NCBI GenBank assembly: GCA_029557915.1
Contig: JAKQHS010000031.1
Location: forward strand, 62,001-126,000
Origin: Bacteroidota bacterium
GTDB taxonomy: Bacteria; Bacteroidota; Bacteroidia; Chitinophagales; Saprospiraceae
Direction: 5' to 3'
Length of the DNA stretch: 64,000 nt
Part shown: piece after piece, positions 8,704 through 17,419 of the stretch
Numbering within the stretch: the stretch's first letter is position 1
Layout: each line of letters starts with the position of its first letter
Notes under the pieces: generated by a model
Database searches by the model: none
The model's input: only the letters and a program-made list of their open reading frames with translations
Told to the model about the DNA's origin: nothing
Made by a program: the position numbers and the translations under genes

Positions 8704-11316
8704 ATGGGTAAAAAATTGTTGATTGTAGAATCACCGGCCAAAGCCAAAACCATTGAGAAATTCCTGGGTGAAGACTACCAGGTAAAATCCAGTTTTGGCC
8801 ATGTCCGGGATCTGGAGAAAGGGAAAAAAGGCATTGATATCGAGAATAATTTTCAGCCCAATTATATCGTCAGCCCGGAAAAACAAAAAGTCGTCAGGGA
8901 GTTAAAGGACACCGCAAGGAAAGCCGAAGAAGTCTGGCTGGCGACGGACGAAGACCGCGAAGGCGAAGCCATAGCCTGGCATCTTTGCGAAGTACTCGGG
9001 CTCGATCCTAAAATCACCAAACGGATTGTCTTCCATGAAATCACCAAACCGGCCATTCAGGAGGCGGTCCTTCGCCCTCGCCTCTTGGATCTTGACCTGG
9101 TCAATGCGCAGCAGGCAAGAAGAGTGCTGGACCGCCTGGTTGGTTTCGAATTGTCTGAACTCCTCTGGCGTAAGATCAAGAACAACCTGTCTGCAGGCCG
9201 GGTGCAATCGGTCGCGGTCCGGCTGATTGTCGAAAGGGAAAGAGAGATCCGGAATTTCGTAGCCGTCCCTTTCTTCAAAGTCAGCGCCCTTTTCAGGATC
9301 CAGGATGCGGAAGGCAGGGTGTATACGCTGAAAGCCGAACGGCCCGAACGATTTGACGATAAAAAGGACGCCCGCAGCTTCCTGGACGCCTGTATCACCG
9401 GGCGGTTCAGCATTCAGTCCATTGACATTAAACCGTTGCGGAGAAAGCCGGCGGCCCCCTTTACTACTTCCACCCTGCAGCAGGAGGCCAGCCGGAAACT
9501 CGGGTTTTCCGTCAGCCGCACCATGGTGACCGCCCAACGCCTTTACGAACAAGGCTACATCACCTACATGCGTACCGATTCCACCGCTTTGAGCAATGTC
9601 GCTGTCCAGCAAATCACTGAAGAAATCGAGCGGGCTTATGGGAAACATTATGTGGAAACCAGGATTTACAAAAGCAAAGCCGCCAATGCCCAGGAGGCGC
9701 ATGAAGCCATTCGTCCTTCGTACATCAACCGGCTGGAGGTATCCCCTATTCGCGATGAGCAGCGCTTGTACGAATTGATCTGGAAACGCACCATCGCATC
9801 CCAGATGGCGGATGCCGAACTGGAGAAAACCATCGTGAAAATCGGAATATCCACCCTGCCCGGGGAATACCTCCAGGCTGAAGGGGAAATTCTCAAGTTC
9901 GACGGTTTTCTGAAAGTTTACCTGGAATCCAGCGATGAAGAAGAGGACGGACATGATGAATCCATTTTGCCTCCCCTGCATATCGGCCAGGTCCTGGACC
10001 TTAGAAAAATGGAAGCGGTGCAACGCTTCACCAGGCCCCCTTCCAGGTACACGGAAGCAAGCCTAGTAAAAAAACTGGAAGAACTCGGGATCGGAAGGCC
10101 GTCCACCTACGCCCCCACCATATCCAAAATTATGGAAACCGGCCGGGGTTATGTGGTGAAAGAACAACGGGAAGGGATCGAGAGAAAGTTCGAAATCCTT
10201 ACCCTGGAAAACGGCCAGATCCGGGAATCCATGGATTCGGAAATCACCGGGGCTTCTAAAAACAACCTGTTCCCCACTGACATGGGCATGCTGGTCGTGG
10301 ATTTCCTCACTAAAAATTTTGAGGATATCATGACCTACGGGTTCACGGCCGAAATTGAAAAACAATTTGACATCATTGCGGAAGGGAATATGGAATGGCA
10401 TCAGATGATCCAAGCTTTTTACCGGCCATTCCATCAAAAACTGGAAGACACCCTGCAGAATACGGGTCGCGAAAGCGGGAAACGGATCCTGGGTTCGGAT
10501 CCCAAAACCGGACGGGCGGTATTTGTCAGAATGTCCCGTTATGGCCCGGTGGTGCAGATCGGTGACACGGAGGAATTGAAAGAGGATGAAAAACCCGAAT
10601 TCGCCAACCTCAAGCCGGGGCAGTCCATGGAAAACATTTCCTACGAAGATGCCATGGAATTGTTCAAACTGCCGCGTTCCCTGGGCGAATACCAGGGCAA
10701 GGAAGTGATCATTGGTCAAGGCCGGTTTGGCCCCTATGTAAAGTATGACGAAGGATTCATTTCCATTCCCCGGCCCGAAGACCCGCTTGCGGTAAGCCTG
10801 GACCGGGCCATTGAGCTGATCGAGGCCAAACGGGCCGAACTTGCGCCATTGGCTTATTATAAAGAAAAACCCATCACCAAAGGCAAAGGCCGATTTGGCC
10901 CTTTTGTGAAATGGAACGAGCTCTTTGTCAATGTGCCTGCGAAATACAATTTCGATAACCTTGACCCGAAAACAGCCATTGACCTGGTCAAGGCCAAAGA
11001 GGAAAAAGAGGCCAGTAAATACCTCAGCCGGTGGGAAGAAGAAAACCTAAGCGTCCAGAACGGCCGATGGGGTCCGGTAATTTATTACGGGAAAAAACAT
11101 TATAATTTTCCGAAGAATCCGGATGGAAAGAGGATTACTCCGGAAGAGGCAGCGGCCTACAGCCTGGAACAGGTCAAGTCCCTGATCCTTGCCTCCGATC
11201 CCCAGGCCTTTGAAAAGAAAGGAAAGCGTAAAACAACCGGAAAGGCAAAAAGTACGCGCACCCCTTCAAAAAAGCCGGCAGCTAAAAAACCGGCAAAAGC
11301 CAGGGCCATATCCTGA
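8704..11316 (+). CDS. topA: DNA topoisomerase I (type IA)
   Basis: The 870-residue protein relaxes negatively supercoiled DNA through a tyrosine-linked single-strand break. The N-terminal Toprim domain shows LLIVESPAKAKTIEKFLG and the acidic DEDREGEAIAWH motif. The catalytic tyrosine is Y288 in YITYMRTDS. The C-terminal part carries no Cys4 zinc fingers; it has instead the repeated TopoI-C type modules (GRFGPYVKY, KGRFGPFVKW, NGRWGPVIYY) and a Lys/Ala/Pro-rich basic tail that probably binds DNA. Length and layout agree with topoisomerase I of Bacteroidota. The gene has its own -7 box and is followed by a lipoprotein gene on the opposite strand. Confidence 0.97.
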   Translation: MGKKLLIVESPAKAKTIEKFLGEDYQVKSSFGHVRDLEKGKKGIDIENNFQPNYIVSPEKQKVVRELKDTARKAEEVWLATDEDREGEAIAWHLCEVLGLDPKITKRIVFHEITKPAIQEAVLRPRLLDLDLVNAQQARRVLDRLVGFELSELLWRKIKNNLSAGRVQSVAVRLIVEREREIRNFVAVPFFKVSALFRIQDAEGRVYTLKAERPERFDDKKDARSFLDACITGRFSIQSIDIKPLRRKPAAPFTTSTLQQEASRKLGFSVSRTMVTAQRLYEQGYITYMRTDSTALSNVAVQQITEEIERAYGKHYVETRIYKSKAANAQEAHEAIRPSYINRLEVSPIRDEQRLYELIWKRTIASQMADAELEKTIVKIGISTLPGEYLQAEGEILKFDGFLKVYLESSDEEEDGHDESILPPLHIGQVLDLRKMEAVQRFTRPPSRYTEASLVKKLEELGIGRPSTYAPTISKIMETGRGYVVKEQREGIERKFEILTLENGQIRESMDSEITGASKNNLFPTDMGMLVVDFLTKNFEDIMTYGFTAEIEKQFDIIAEGNMEWHQMIQAFYRPFHQKLEDTLQNTGRESGKRILGSDPKTGRAVFVRMSRYGPVVQIGDTEELKEDEKPEFANLKPGQSMENISYEDAMELFKLPRSLGEYQGKEVIIGQGRFGPYVKYDEGFISIPRPEDPLAVSLDRAIELIEAKRAELAPLAYYKEKPITKGKGRFGPFVKWNELFVNVPAKYNFDNLDPKTAIDLVKAKEEKEASKYLSRWEEENLSVQNGRWGPVIYYGKKHYNFPKNPDGKRITPEEAAAYSLEQVKSLILASDPQAFEKKGKRKTTGKAKSTRTPSKKPAAKKPAKARAIS

Positions 11317-11328
11317 ACCCGGCGGAAA

Positions 11329-11898
11329 TCAATTGGTTTTTACCGGCTTTTTACCAATACGGGACAGGCGCATCTGGATATGATTGTCCCGGTACTTCTC
11401 CGTCCCGATGAGGATGAGCATATCGCTGTTGAATTTGGACTGCCATTCGCTCTTCTTTTCTTTCGAATCGTCCGGGGTCATTTCGAGAAAACCGAGATTG
11501 TCGATGGTAAAATTGCCCTTTGAGGTAATCTTATGGTACATCCCTTTTTCATATTTCCCGTTGGGAAAAAACTGCATCCAGAATCCTTGCATTTCTTCGG
11601 CGGTGATGTTCTTGGGACCTTCGATCCCACCGTCAAATTTCCACATTTGGGTGCATAGATCCTTGATCAAAATCGTGTCAAAACGGCTGTATTTGTTCCG
11701 GGCCATCGCGTCGGGTTTTGTAAAACTGGATACCATGGGCGTATCCGAACGGACCGCATTGGCGGATACCGGCATCTCGTTGATCCCGGCCGTATCTTTC
11801 TGTGAAAAAACATCGCCCGTGGGGTCGGCATTATTCTTACAGGCTGCGGCTGCCAGCCCGGCGAATAAAATAAAAATGCCAAATTTGCTAAACGACAT
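11329..11898 (-). CDS. Lipoprotein of unknown function
   Basis: The protein has 190 residues from the ATG at 11898. The frame extends further upstream inside tilS, but only this start gives a lipoprotein signal (MSFSKFGIFILFAGLAAAAC, Cys at lipobox). After a low-complexity polar linker comes a compact domain with MWKFDGGIEGP, GFWMQFFPNGKYEKG and NLGFLEMTPDDS, which resembles a lipocalin-like fold in strand pattern only. It converges with topA (12 bases apart) and diverges from tilS with 25 bases between start codons, so both promoters must overlap neighbouring coding sequence. No enzymatic motif is visible. Confidence 0.75.
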   Translation of the reverse strand: MSFSKFGIFILFAGLAAAACKNNADPTGDVFSQKDTAGINEMPVSANAVRSDTPMVSSFTKPDAMARNKYSRFDTILIKDLCTQMWKFDGGIEGPKNITAEEMQGFWMQFFPNGKYEKGMYHKITSKGNFTIDNLGFLEMTPDDSKEKKSEWQSKFNSDMLILIGTEKYRDNHIQMRLSRIGKKPVKTN

Positions 11899-11923
11899 AG
11901 TCAGGTATTGAGGCTGCAAAAAT

Positions 11924-13249
11924 ATGCCATTCCCGATCGAGAGAAAAATAAAATCCATCCTGGAGACCCACCCACTGATTGCGCGGGGCGACCGGATCCT
12001 CGTAGCGGTCAGCGGCGGGATGGATTCCATGTGCCTGATATCCCTGCTCCAAGCGCTCGATCTGGACCTTGCCGCCGGACACGTCAACTTTAAACTCCGG
12101 GGTGGAGAATCCGACCTGGATGAAGCCCTGGTCCGTGCCCACTGTTCCACTCTCGGCCTGCCTGTACACAGTGTTTCTTTTGACACCCGGGCTGAGGCGC
12201 AGAAATCAGGGAAAGGGATCCAGGAAACGGCCCGGGATCTCCGCTATGACTGGTTGAGCGAAATAGCCGACCAGTACGGGTATCATAAAATTGCCACGGC
12301 CCATCACCAGGACGACCAGGCCGAAACCCTGATCTTCAACCTGGTCCGGGGATCCGGTCTCCGCGGAGCCGGAGGAATTCCTATCATGCAGGGCAGGATC
12401 ATCCGACCTCTCCTGGCCGTCTCTAAAAAAGAGATCAGGGAATACATTTCCCTCCGGGGCATTCCTTACCGGGAAGATCTATCGAATCTCAAAACCGATT
12501 ATACCCGGAATAAAATCAGACACCAGATCATCCCTTTGCTGGAACAAATAAATCCCAGGGCTTCGGCCCACCTCGCGGCATTTTCAGAACGAGTGCAGCA
12601 ATACCTGCCTGTTTATACCCTGTGGAAAAACCAAATGTCCCGATTGCACCTTACCAGGTCTGGAAGAAAAGTGGTTCTTTCCATCCCTGAGCCGGCGGAT
12701 CCCGCTTTATTGTTTGTTTTACTTGAAGATTACGGTTTTAACTCCAGCCAATGCAGCAATATCGCAATGGCCCTTCGCGAAGGCCACAAGGGCAACCGCT
12801 TTTATTCTGAACGGTTTGAACTCATGACCATCGGACAAATGGCAGAACTTTATGAAGTCAGCCAGCCCCCAACGACCGTGGATATTGAAATCCCCGGCCT
12901 GCCCTTTGAAACCCGCCTGGACGACCGTCATATTGAGATATTCACCTGCCCGGCCGGGGAGGGTCCGAAGTCCTTTGCCCAGGCAGATCTTTCCTCTGTC
13001 CGGTTTCCACTCCGACTCCGGACCTGGAAGGCCGGGGACCGCTTTGCACCCTCGGGCATGGAGGGTAAAACAAAAAAGCTCCAGGATTTCCTGACCGATA
13101 TGAAGGTCAGTGGATTAGAAAAAAAACAAGCCCTGGTCCTCTGTGATGCTGACCGGATCATCTGGGTCTGGCCCGGCAACCGGATCAGCGAATGGGTAAA
13201 ATGCAAGGAACAATCAACGGTATGCCTGGGCATTCGGTGCGGACCTTAA
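11924..13249 (+). CDS. tilS: tRNA(Ile)-lysidine synthase
   Basis: The 441-residue protein modifies the wobble cytidine of tRNA-Ile (CAU anticodon) to lysidine using lysine and ATP, which changes decoding from AUG to AUA. The PP-loop signature SGGMDS is at residues 30-35 after a short N-terminal helix. ATAHHQDDQAETLIFNLVRGSGLRG follows in the N-type ATP pyrophosphatase domain, and the C-terminal region (FPLRLRTWKAGDRFAPSGM, KKLQDFLTDMKV) matches the TilS tRNA-binding C domain. Length is normal. The ATG at 11924 is the first in the frame. Confidence 0.95.
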   Translation: MPFPIERKIKSILETHPLIARGDRILVAVSGGMDSMCLISLLQALDLDLAAGHVNFKLRGGESDLDEALVRAHCSTLGLPVHSVSFDTRAEAQKSGKGIQETARDLRYDWLSEIADQYGYHKIATAHHQDDQAETLIFNLVRGSGLRGAGGIPIMQGRIIRPLLAVSKKEIREYISLRGIPYREDLSNLKTDYTRNKIRHQIIPLLEQINPRASAHLAAFSERVQQYLPVYTLWKNQMSRLHLTRSGRKVVLSIPEPADPALLFVLLEDYGFNSSQCSNIAMALREGHKGNRFYSERFELMTIGQMAELYEVSQPPTTVDIEIPGLPFETRLDDRHIEIFTCPAGEGPKSFAQADLSSVRFPLRLRTWKAGDRFAPSGMEGKTKKLQDFLTDMKVSGLEKKQALVLCDADRIIWVWPGNRISEWVKCKEQSTVCLGIRCGP

Positions 13250-13280
13250 TAGGTGTTTGCTTTCCCTCCCCTGTCTTCAC

Positions 13281-13332
13281 ATTACCGGTCGAATTCCAGC
13301 CTCTGAATTACCGGTCGAATTCCAGCCTCTGA
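13281..13332. repeat. Perfect 26-bp tandem duplication spanning the pyrC stop codon
   Basis: Two adjacent identical 26-base copies (13281-13306 and 13307-13332) begin ATTACCGGTCGAATTCC. The right copy contains the last eight codons and stop of pyrC; the left copy lies beyond the stop. The identity suggests a recent slippage or duplication event. Confidence 0.92.
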
Positions 13333-14645
13333 ACTGTTTTCACGGGATTAAAAACTCCCCGATTATAAGCGAGGTTGCCGTTGACCCAGGTGGCCAGGAT
13401 TTCTCCCCTCAACTGGTAATTTTCAAGGGGAGACCAACCGCATTTGTACAAAATATTTTCACGGGTGACCAGGACTCTTTCGTCCGGATTGACCAGGACC
13501 AGGTCGGCGTGATAGCCTTCCCGTATGAATCCCCGGTCTTTGACCTTGAAACAGATCGCAGGATGATGACACATTTTGGTCACGATTTCCTCCAGGGGGA
13601 TCTCTCCCTCGTGATGCAGGGTCAGCATGATTTGCAGGGAATGCTGGACCAGGGGCAGGCCGCTTGCGGATTGAAGGTAACTGCCGGTTTTTTCAGAAAG
13701 GGTATGCGGGGCATGATCCGTAGCCACCACATCCAGCCGGCCATCCCGAAGGGCTTTCCGGAGCGCTTCGCGGTGACGGGCATGTTTGATGGAAGGATTA
13801 CATTTTATTTTGTTGTGCAGGCTGGCATATTGAGCGCTGTCAAAGAAAAGGTGGTGCACACAAACCTCCGCAGTGATTTTTTTTTGCTCCAGGGGAAGGT
13901 CGTTGTTGAACAGGGCCAGCTCATCCAGGGTCGAGATGTGGAGAATATGCAGCCTGCTTCCGTATTGCTGCGCCAGGTTCACCGCTTTGCTGCTGGATGC
14001 CAGGCATCCTTCCGCACTGCGGATAAATTCATGCGCCGAGGCCGGGATCTCATCACAAAATTTGACCCGGTATTCTTCCTGCTTTTGACGGAACATGGTT
14101 TCGTCCTCGCAATGGGTGGCGATCAGGGTTGGCGATTCGCGGAAAATCCCTTCCAGGGCACGGTCATCCGCGACAAGCAGGTCTCCGGTGCTCGATCCCA
14201 TGAAAATTTTAATCCCGCATACCCGCTTGGGATCCACCTGTTTGATTTCTTCCAGGTTTTGATCGGTGGCTCCCAGGTAAAAGGAATAATTGCTGAAGGC
14301 CTGCTCTGATGCAATGCCATATTTTTTTTCCAGTACTTCTCGTGTGGTGGCGTGAGGCACGGTATTGGGCATTTCCATAAAACTGGTGACCCCTCCGGCC
14401 AAGCCGGCTCTTGATTCGGAGGCGATATCTGCCTTGTGGGTCAGGCCGGGCTCCCTGAAATGGACCTGGTCATCGATGATCCCGGGCATCAGGACCATGC
14501 CCCCGGCATCTATTTCTTCGGCCGCCAAATGTTTACGTTCCGGTCCGATATGCTCAATCCTGCCCGCGGAGATCAACACGTCCTGCTCCTGGATCTTTCC
14601 TTCGTTGACCAGCCGGGCATTGTGGATCAGGGTTAACTTGGCCAT
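13308..14645 (-). CDS. pyrC: Dihydroorotase
   Basis: The 445-residue amidohydrolase closes N-carbamoyl-aspartate to dihydroorotate in pyrimidine synthesis. Motifs: DDQVHFREPG near residue 58, GIKIFMGSSTG with the expected carboxylated Lys at K146, THCED, HILHIST, and VVATDHAPH near residue 310. This identifies the class I (AllB-like) dihydroorotases. The usual HxH metal pair reads QVH here, so the first His is replaced by Gln while H62 is kept; see findings. The gene diverges from purK with 45 bases between the starts, placing a pyrimidine and two purine genes side by side. Its last codons lie in a tandem duplication. Confidence 0.93.
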   Translation of the reverse strand: MAKLTLIHNARLVNEGKIQEQDVLISAGRIEHIGPERKHLAAEEIDAGGMVLMPGIIDDQVHFREPGLTHKADIASESRAGLAGGVTSFMEMPNTVPHATTREVLEKKYGIASEQAFSNYSFYLGATDQNLEEIKQVDPKRVCGIKIFMGSSTGDLLVADDRALEGIFRESPTLIATHCEDETMFRQKQEEYRVKFCDEIPASAHEFIRSAEGCLASSSKAVNLAQQYGSRLHILHISTLDELALFNNDLPLEQKKITAEVCVHHLFFDSAQYASLHNKIKCNPSIKHARHREALRKALRDGRLDVVATDHAPHTLSEKTGSYLQSASGLPLVQHSLQIMLTLHHEGEIPLEEIVTKMCHHPAICFKVKDRGFIREGYHADLVLVNPDERVLVTRENILYKCGWSPLENYQLRGEILATWVNGNLAYNRGVFNPVKTVQRLEFDR

Positions 14646-14671
14646 ACATTCAAATTAAAACGAAAAATATC

Positions 14672-14679
14672 TACTTTTG
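14672..14679 (+). promoter_or_regulatory. -7 box (TACTTTTG) of purK
   Basis: TACTTTTG matches TAnnTTTG and ends 11 bases before the purK ATG, which again implies a very short leader. It lies in the 45-base divergent gap with pyrC. Confidence 0.55.
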
Positions 14680-14690
14680 GCCATTTCTGA

Positions 14691-15839
14691 ATGGATTCAG
14701 CTTTCGATTCCTCACCGGTAGGCATTTTGGGCGGCGGCCAGTTGGGTAAAATGCTTGCCCAGGCCGGTGCGGACTGGAACCTGAATCTCCATGTGCTCGA
14801 CCCCGCGGAAGATTGTCCCGCCGCTTGCTGTGCAAAACAAACCCTGGGCGATTTCAGGGACTATGAAACCGTTTTAAAGTTTGGGGCAGATAAAAAGATC
14901 ATTACCATCGAAATAGAGGATGTCAACACAAAAGCCCTGGAAGTCCTTTCGGGCAAGGGTATCCGAATTTATCCCGGCCCGGAGGCCCTGGGGATCATTA
15001 AAGACAAAGGCAGCCAGAAGCAGTTTCTGCAATCCCAGGGCATACCTACTTCAGAATTCAGTTTAACCTCATCCAGGCAAGAGATTGAAAATCTGGTCAG
15101 GGAAAATAAATTACAGACGCCTTTTGTTCAGAAACTGAGGACTTCCGGCTATGATGGCCGGGGGGTGCTGATGGTAAACAGCCCCGCCGATTTAAACCTG
15201 CTCCTGGAGGGGCCCAGCCTGATTGAAGAAAAAATCCGGGTACAAACGGAAATAGCGGTTCTTGCCGCCCGCAACACCCATGGCGAGGTGGCCACTTATG
15301 AACCCGTTGAAATGATCTTTCATCCCGAGGCCAATTTATTGCTCTACCAGGAAAGCCCGGCAAGCATCAGCCCGGCTGCAGCTTCCAGGGCTAGGAAAAT
15401 CGCCGCCGACTTGATCCATTCCATGAAAATTATTGGTCTGCTGGCCGTGGAATTCCTGATTGATGAAAACGATCAGGTTTTGGTCAACGAGGTGGCTCCC
15501 AGGCCTCACAACAGCGGCCATCACACCATTGAGGGCAATTTGACTTCCCAATATCACCAGCATCTCCGGTGTATCCTGGGCCTTCCGCTGGGCCTCACTC
15601 AAGTGACCGGACACACGGTCCTGATCAACTTATTGGGCGAACCGGGCTTCAGCGGTCCGGCCAAATACCAGGGCATCGATTCCTGCCTTGCTTTACCGGG
15701 GGTTTATGTGCATTTATACGGGAAAAAGGAGACCCGGCCCTGGAGAAAGTTGGGTCATGTGAATATCCTTGGCAAAACCAGGGAGGACGTGAAGGAAAAG
15801 GCCGACTGGGTCCGAAACCATCTCAAGGTGATCAGTTGA
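14691..15839 (+). CDS. purK: N5-carboxyaminoimidazole ribonucleotide synthase
   Basis: The 382-residue ATP-grasp enzyme makes N5-CAIR from AIR, bicarbonate and ATP in purine synthesis. The N-terminus shows GILGGGQLGKMLAQAG, the middle has PFVQKLRTSGYDGRGV, and the ATP-grasp core has AVEFLIDENDQVLVNEVAPRPHNSGHHT (family signature). Length is typical. It is followed after 37 bases by purE, which performs the next step, so the two catalyse consecutive reactions; purE also has its own -7 box in that gap. Confidence 0.96.
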   Translation: MDSAFDSSPVGILGGGQLGKMLAQAGADWNLNLHVLDPAEDCPAACCAKQTLGDFRDYETVLKFGADKKIITIEIEDVNTKALEVLSGKGIRIYPGPEALGIIKDKGSQKQFLQSQGIPTSEFSLTSSRQEIENLVRENKLQTPFVQKLRTSGYDGRGVLMVNSPADLNLLLEGPSLIEEKIRVQTEIAVLAARNTHGEVATYEPVEMIFHPEANLLLYQESPASISPAAASRARKIAADLIHSMKIIGLLAVEFLIDENDQVLVNEVAPRPHNSGHHTIEGNLTSQYHQHLRCILGLPLGLTQVTGHTVLINLLGEPGFSGPAKYQGIDSCLALPGVYVHLYGKKETRPWRKLGHVNILGKTREDVKEKADWVRNHLKVIS

Positions 15840-15844
15840 TCCCT

Positions 15845-15852
15845 TACTTTTG
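15845..15852 (+). promoter_or_regulatory. -7 box (TACTTTTG) of purE
   Basis: TACTTTTG lies just beyond the purK stop and 25 bases before the purE ATG. It is identical to the -7 box of purK, which suggests parallel control of the two genes. Confidence 0.5.
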
Positions 15853-15876
15853 TTAAACCTTTAATCCATATTGAAA

Positions 15877-16374
15877 ATGAATAAGATACAGGTTAGCATC
15901 GTCATGGGATCGGATTCTGATTATGCGGTCATGAAAGAGGCAGCCCATATCCTGGAGTATTTCGGGATCGGTTTTGAAGTAGATATCGTGTCCGCCCACC
16001 GGACACCAAAATACCTGTTTGATTTTGCTACCTCGGCCCATACCCGGGGCATCCGGGTCATCATTGCGGGCGCGGGGGGTGCTGCTCATTTACCCGGTAT
16101 GGTGGCTTCCTTATCCCCGCTTCCGGTCATAGGGGTACCGATCAAATCCAGCAATTCGATCGACGGATGGGATTCCATCTTGTCGATTCTTCAGATGCCC
16201 AACGGGGTCCCCGTCGCCACGGTAGCTTTAAACGCGGCAAAGAATGCCGGAATCCTGGCCGCCCAGATCCTGGCCGCAGGCAATATCCGGCTGCGGAAAA
16301 AAATAGAGATTTACAAACTGGAACTCAGCCAGGAGGTCGTTAAAAAAAGAAAAAAACTTAAAACCGGAAAATAA
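15877..16374 (+). CDS. purE: N5-carboxyaminoimidazole ribonucleotide mutase
   Basis: The 165-residue class I PurE moves the carboxyl group of N5-CAIR to give CAIR. It begins at the ATG at 15877 (an in-frame TTG two codons upstream is ignored). Signature segments are [18 protein letters not shown] with the catalytic His, and [14 protein letters not shown]. The C-terminus is a basic Lys-rich tail ([12 protein letters not shown]). It pairs with purK immediately upstream and ends three bases before the oppositely oriented Fe-S carrier gene. Confidence 0.96.
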   Translation: MNKIQVSIVMGSDSDYAVMKEAAHILEYFGIGFEVDIVSAHRTPKYLFDFATSAHTRGIRVIIAGAGGAAHLPGMVASLSPLPVIGVPIKSSNSIDGWDSILSILQMPNGVPVATVALNAAKNAGILAAQILAAGNIRLRKKIEIYKLELSQEVVKKRKKLKTGK

Positions 16375-16377
16375 AAA

Positions 16378-16728
16378 TCAGGCCGAAAACGAAGTGCCAC
16401 ACCCACAGGTGCTTTTAGCATTCGGATTGGTAAAGGTAAAGCCCCTGTTGTTCAACCCGTCCACCCAGTCTATCTGGATCCCGATCAGGTAAAGGGCATG
16501 GGCCTTATTCATCAGGATCTCCAGGCCCTGGGTCGAAAATCGCATATCGTCCTCCTGGCCCTGGTCAAATCCCAGCACATAGGAGAAACCGGAACAACCC
16601 CCACCTTTCACTCCGACCCGCAGGCCCAGGTCTTCCGGGATCTGTTGTTCTTCTCGAATGCGCTTCAACTGGCCGACTGCGCTATCGCTCAGGGTCAAGG
16701 GAAGGGTTTCGGTCTCGAGATCATTCAT
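16378..16728 (-). CDS. A-type iron-sulfur cluster carrier (HesB/IscA family)
   Basis: The 116-residue protein carries the three conserved Cys of A-type carriers: GGGCSGFSY and the C-terminal CGCG, which hold a Fe-S cluster during assembly. The start is placed at the ATG at 16728. The open frame begins with a TTG at 16752, but a TAATTTTG -7 box overlaps that codon, so transcription would begin downstream of it. No other isc or suf genes are next to it, so the specific member (IscA, ErpA or SufA) cannot be decided. It probably supplies clusters to Fe-S enzymes. Confidence 0.9.
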   Translation of the reverse strand: MNDLETETLPLTLSDSAVGQLKRIREEQQIPEDLGLRVGVKGGGCSGFSYVLGFDQGQEDDMRFSTQGLEILMNKAHALYLIGIQIDWVDGLNNRGFTFTNPNAKSTCGCGTSFSA

Positions 16729-16749
16729 AATGCTCTGAATATTTTCATC

Positions 16750-16757
16750 CAAAATTA
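16750..16757 (-). promoter_or_regulatory. -7 box (TAATTTTG) of the A-type carrier gene
   Basis: The minus strand reads TAATTTTG. Transcription would start near 16743, about 15 bases before the ATG at 16728, which decides the start of the gene. Confidence 0.5.
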
Positions 16758-16872
16758 GTTCTTTTTAAACATGAACCAAAGGGCAATGGTTCAATCCGAC
16801 TCCTAAAATCTGGCAATGCCCTCGCGGCCTGGCCTCCCTTGACCGGGCCGGGCCTTATTGGTATTATAATGT

Positions 16873-16880
16873 TAATTTTG
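16873..16880 (+). promoter_or_regulatory. -7 box (TAATTTTG) before the 172-residue membrane protein
   Basis: TAATTTTG lies 20 bases before the ATG at 16901. It would drive the three-gene plus-strand unit that contains the split nucleotidase. Confidence 0.5.
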
Positions 16881-16900
16881 CCCGCAAAATCCATACCCGG

Positions 16901-17419
16901 ATGTTTTCAGGCAAGTTCTCCTCGATTTTAGTCCCTGCCGGTCTGTTTTTTATCGGGGCCGTGTTGCTTTTTATTTACCTGTTTTTGAAAAGGAACCTGG
17001 GCATTTATATCAGGGAAAGCCTGGACCGGGTACCTGGAAGCCAGTCCGGCCTGATCCTTAATGCTTATGAGCGGCTGGCCCTGCTTTGCGAACGCATCCA
17101 GCCCGGTCCCCTGGCCATGCGCCTCCAAACTCCCCAGCTCAACGCCCAGGCCCTCAGTCAGGCCATGATCGTTGCCATACAACAGGAGTTTGACCATAAC
17201 ATCAGCCAGCAAATCTATATTTCAGAAAAATTGTGGAACATCATCCTCCTGGCCCGGGACGAGGCGATCTATGAAATCATCCATACTGCCGGCGAACTTT
17301 CTCCCGAAACCGGGAGCGGAACCCTGACCCAGAAACTGATGGAACAGCGTCAAAACAGTTCACTGAATAAAGCTCTTCAAGCCATCCGAAATGAAGCCAA
17401 ACTCCATGTCAAAGTTTAA
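16901..17419 (+). CDS. Conserved single-pass membrane protein, function unknown
   Basis: The protein has 172 residues. One N-terminal membrane helix (LVPAGLFFIGAVLLFIYLF) is followed by a basic residue and a soluble, helical domain containing NAYERLALLCERI and ISEKLWNIILLARDEAI. I have an impression of similar proteins in Bacteroidota but no functional name. Its end overlaps the start region of the next gene: the following ATG at 17406 lies inside it, which suggests translational coupling with the nucleotidase pair. No catalytic residues are evident. Confidence 0.75.
   Translation: MFSGKFSSILVPAGLFFIGAVLLFIYLFLKRNLGIYIRESLDRVPGSQSGLILNAYERLALLCERIQPGPLAMRLQTPQLNAQALSQAMIVAIQQEFDHNISQQIYISEKLWNIILLARDEAIYEIIHTAGELSPETGSGTLTQKLMEQRQNSSLNKALQAIRNEAKLHVKV

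Noticed and set aside
11899-12186. N-terminal extension of the minus-strand lipoprotein into tilS
   Set aside because: The extension is the reverse complement of the tilS PP-loop region; the lipoprotein signal begins at the ATG at 11898.
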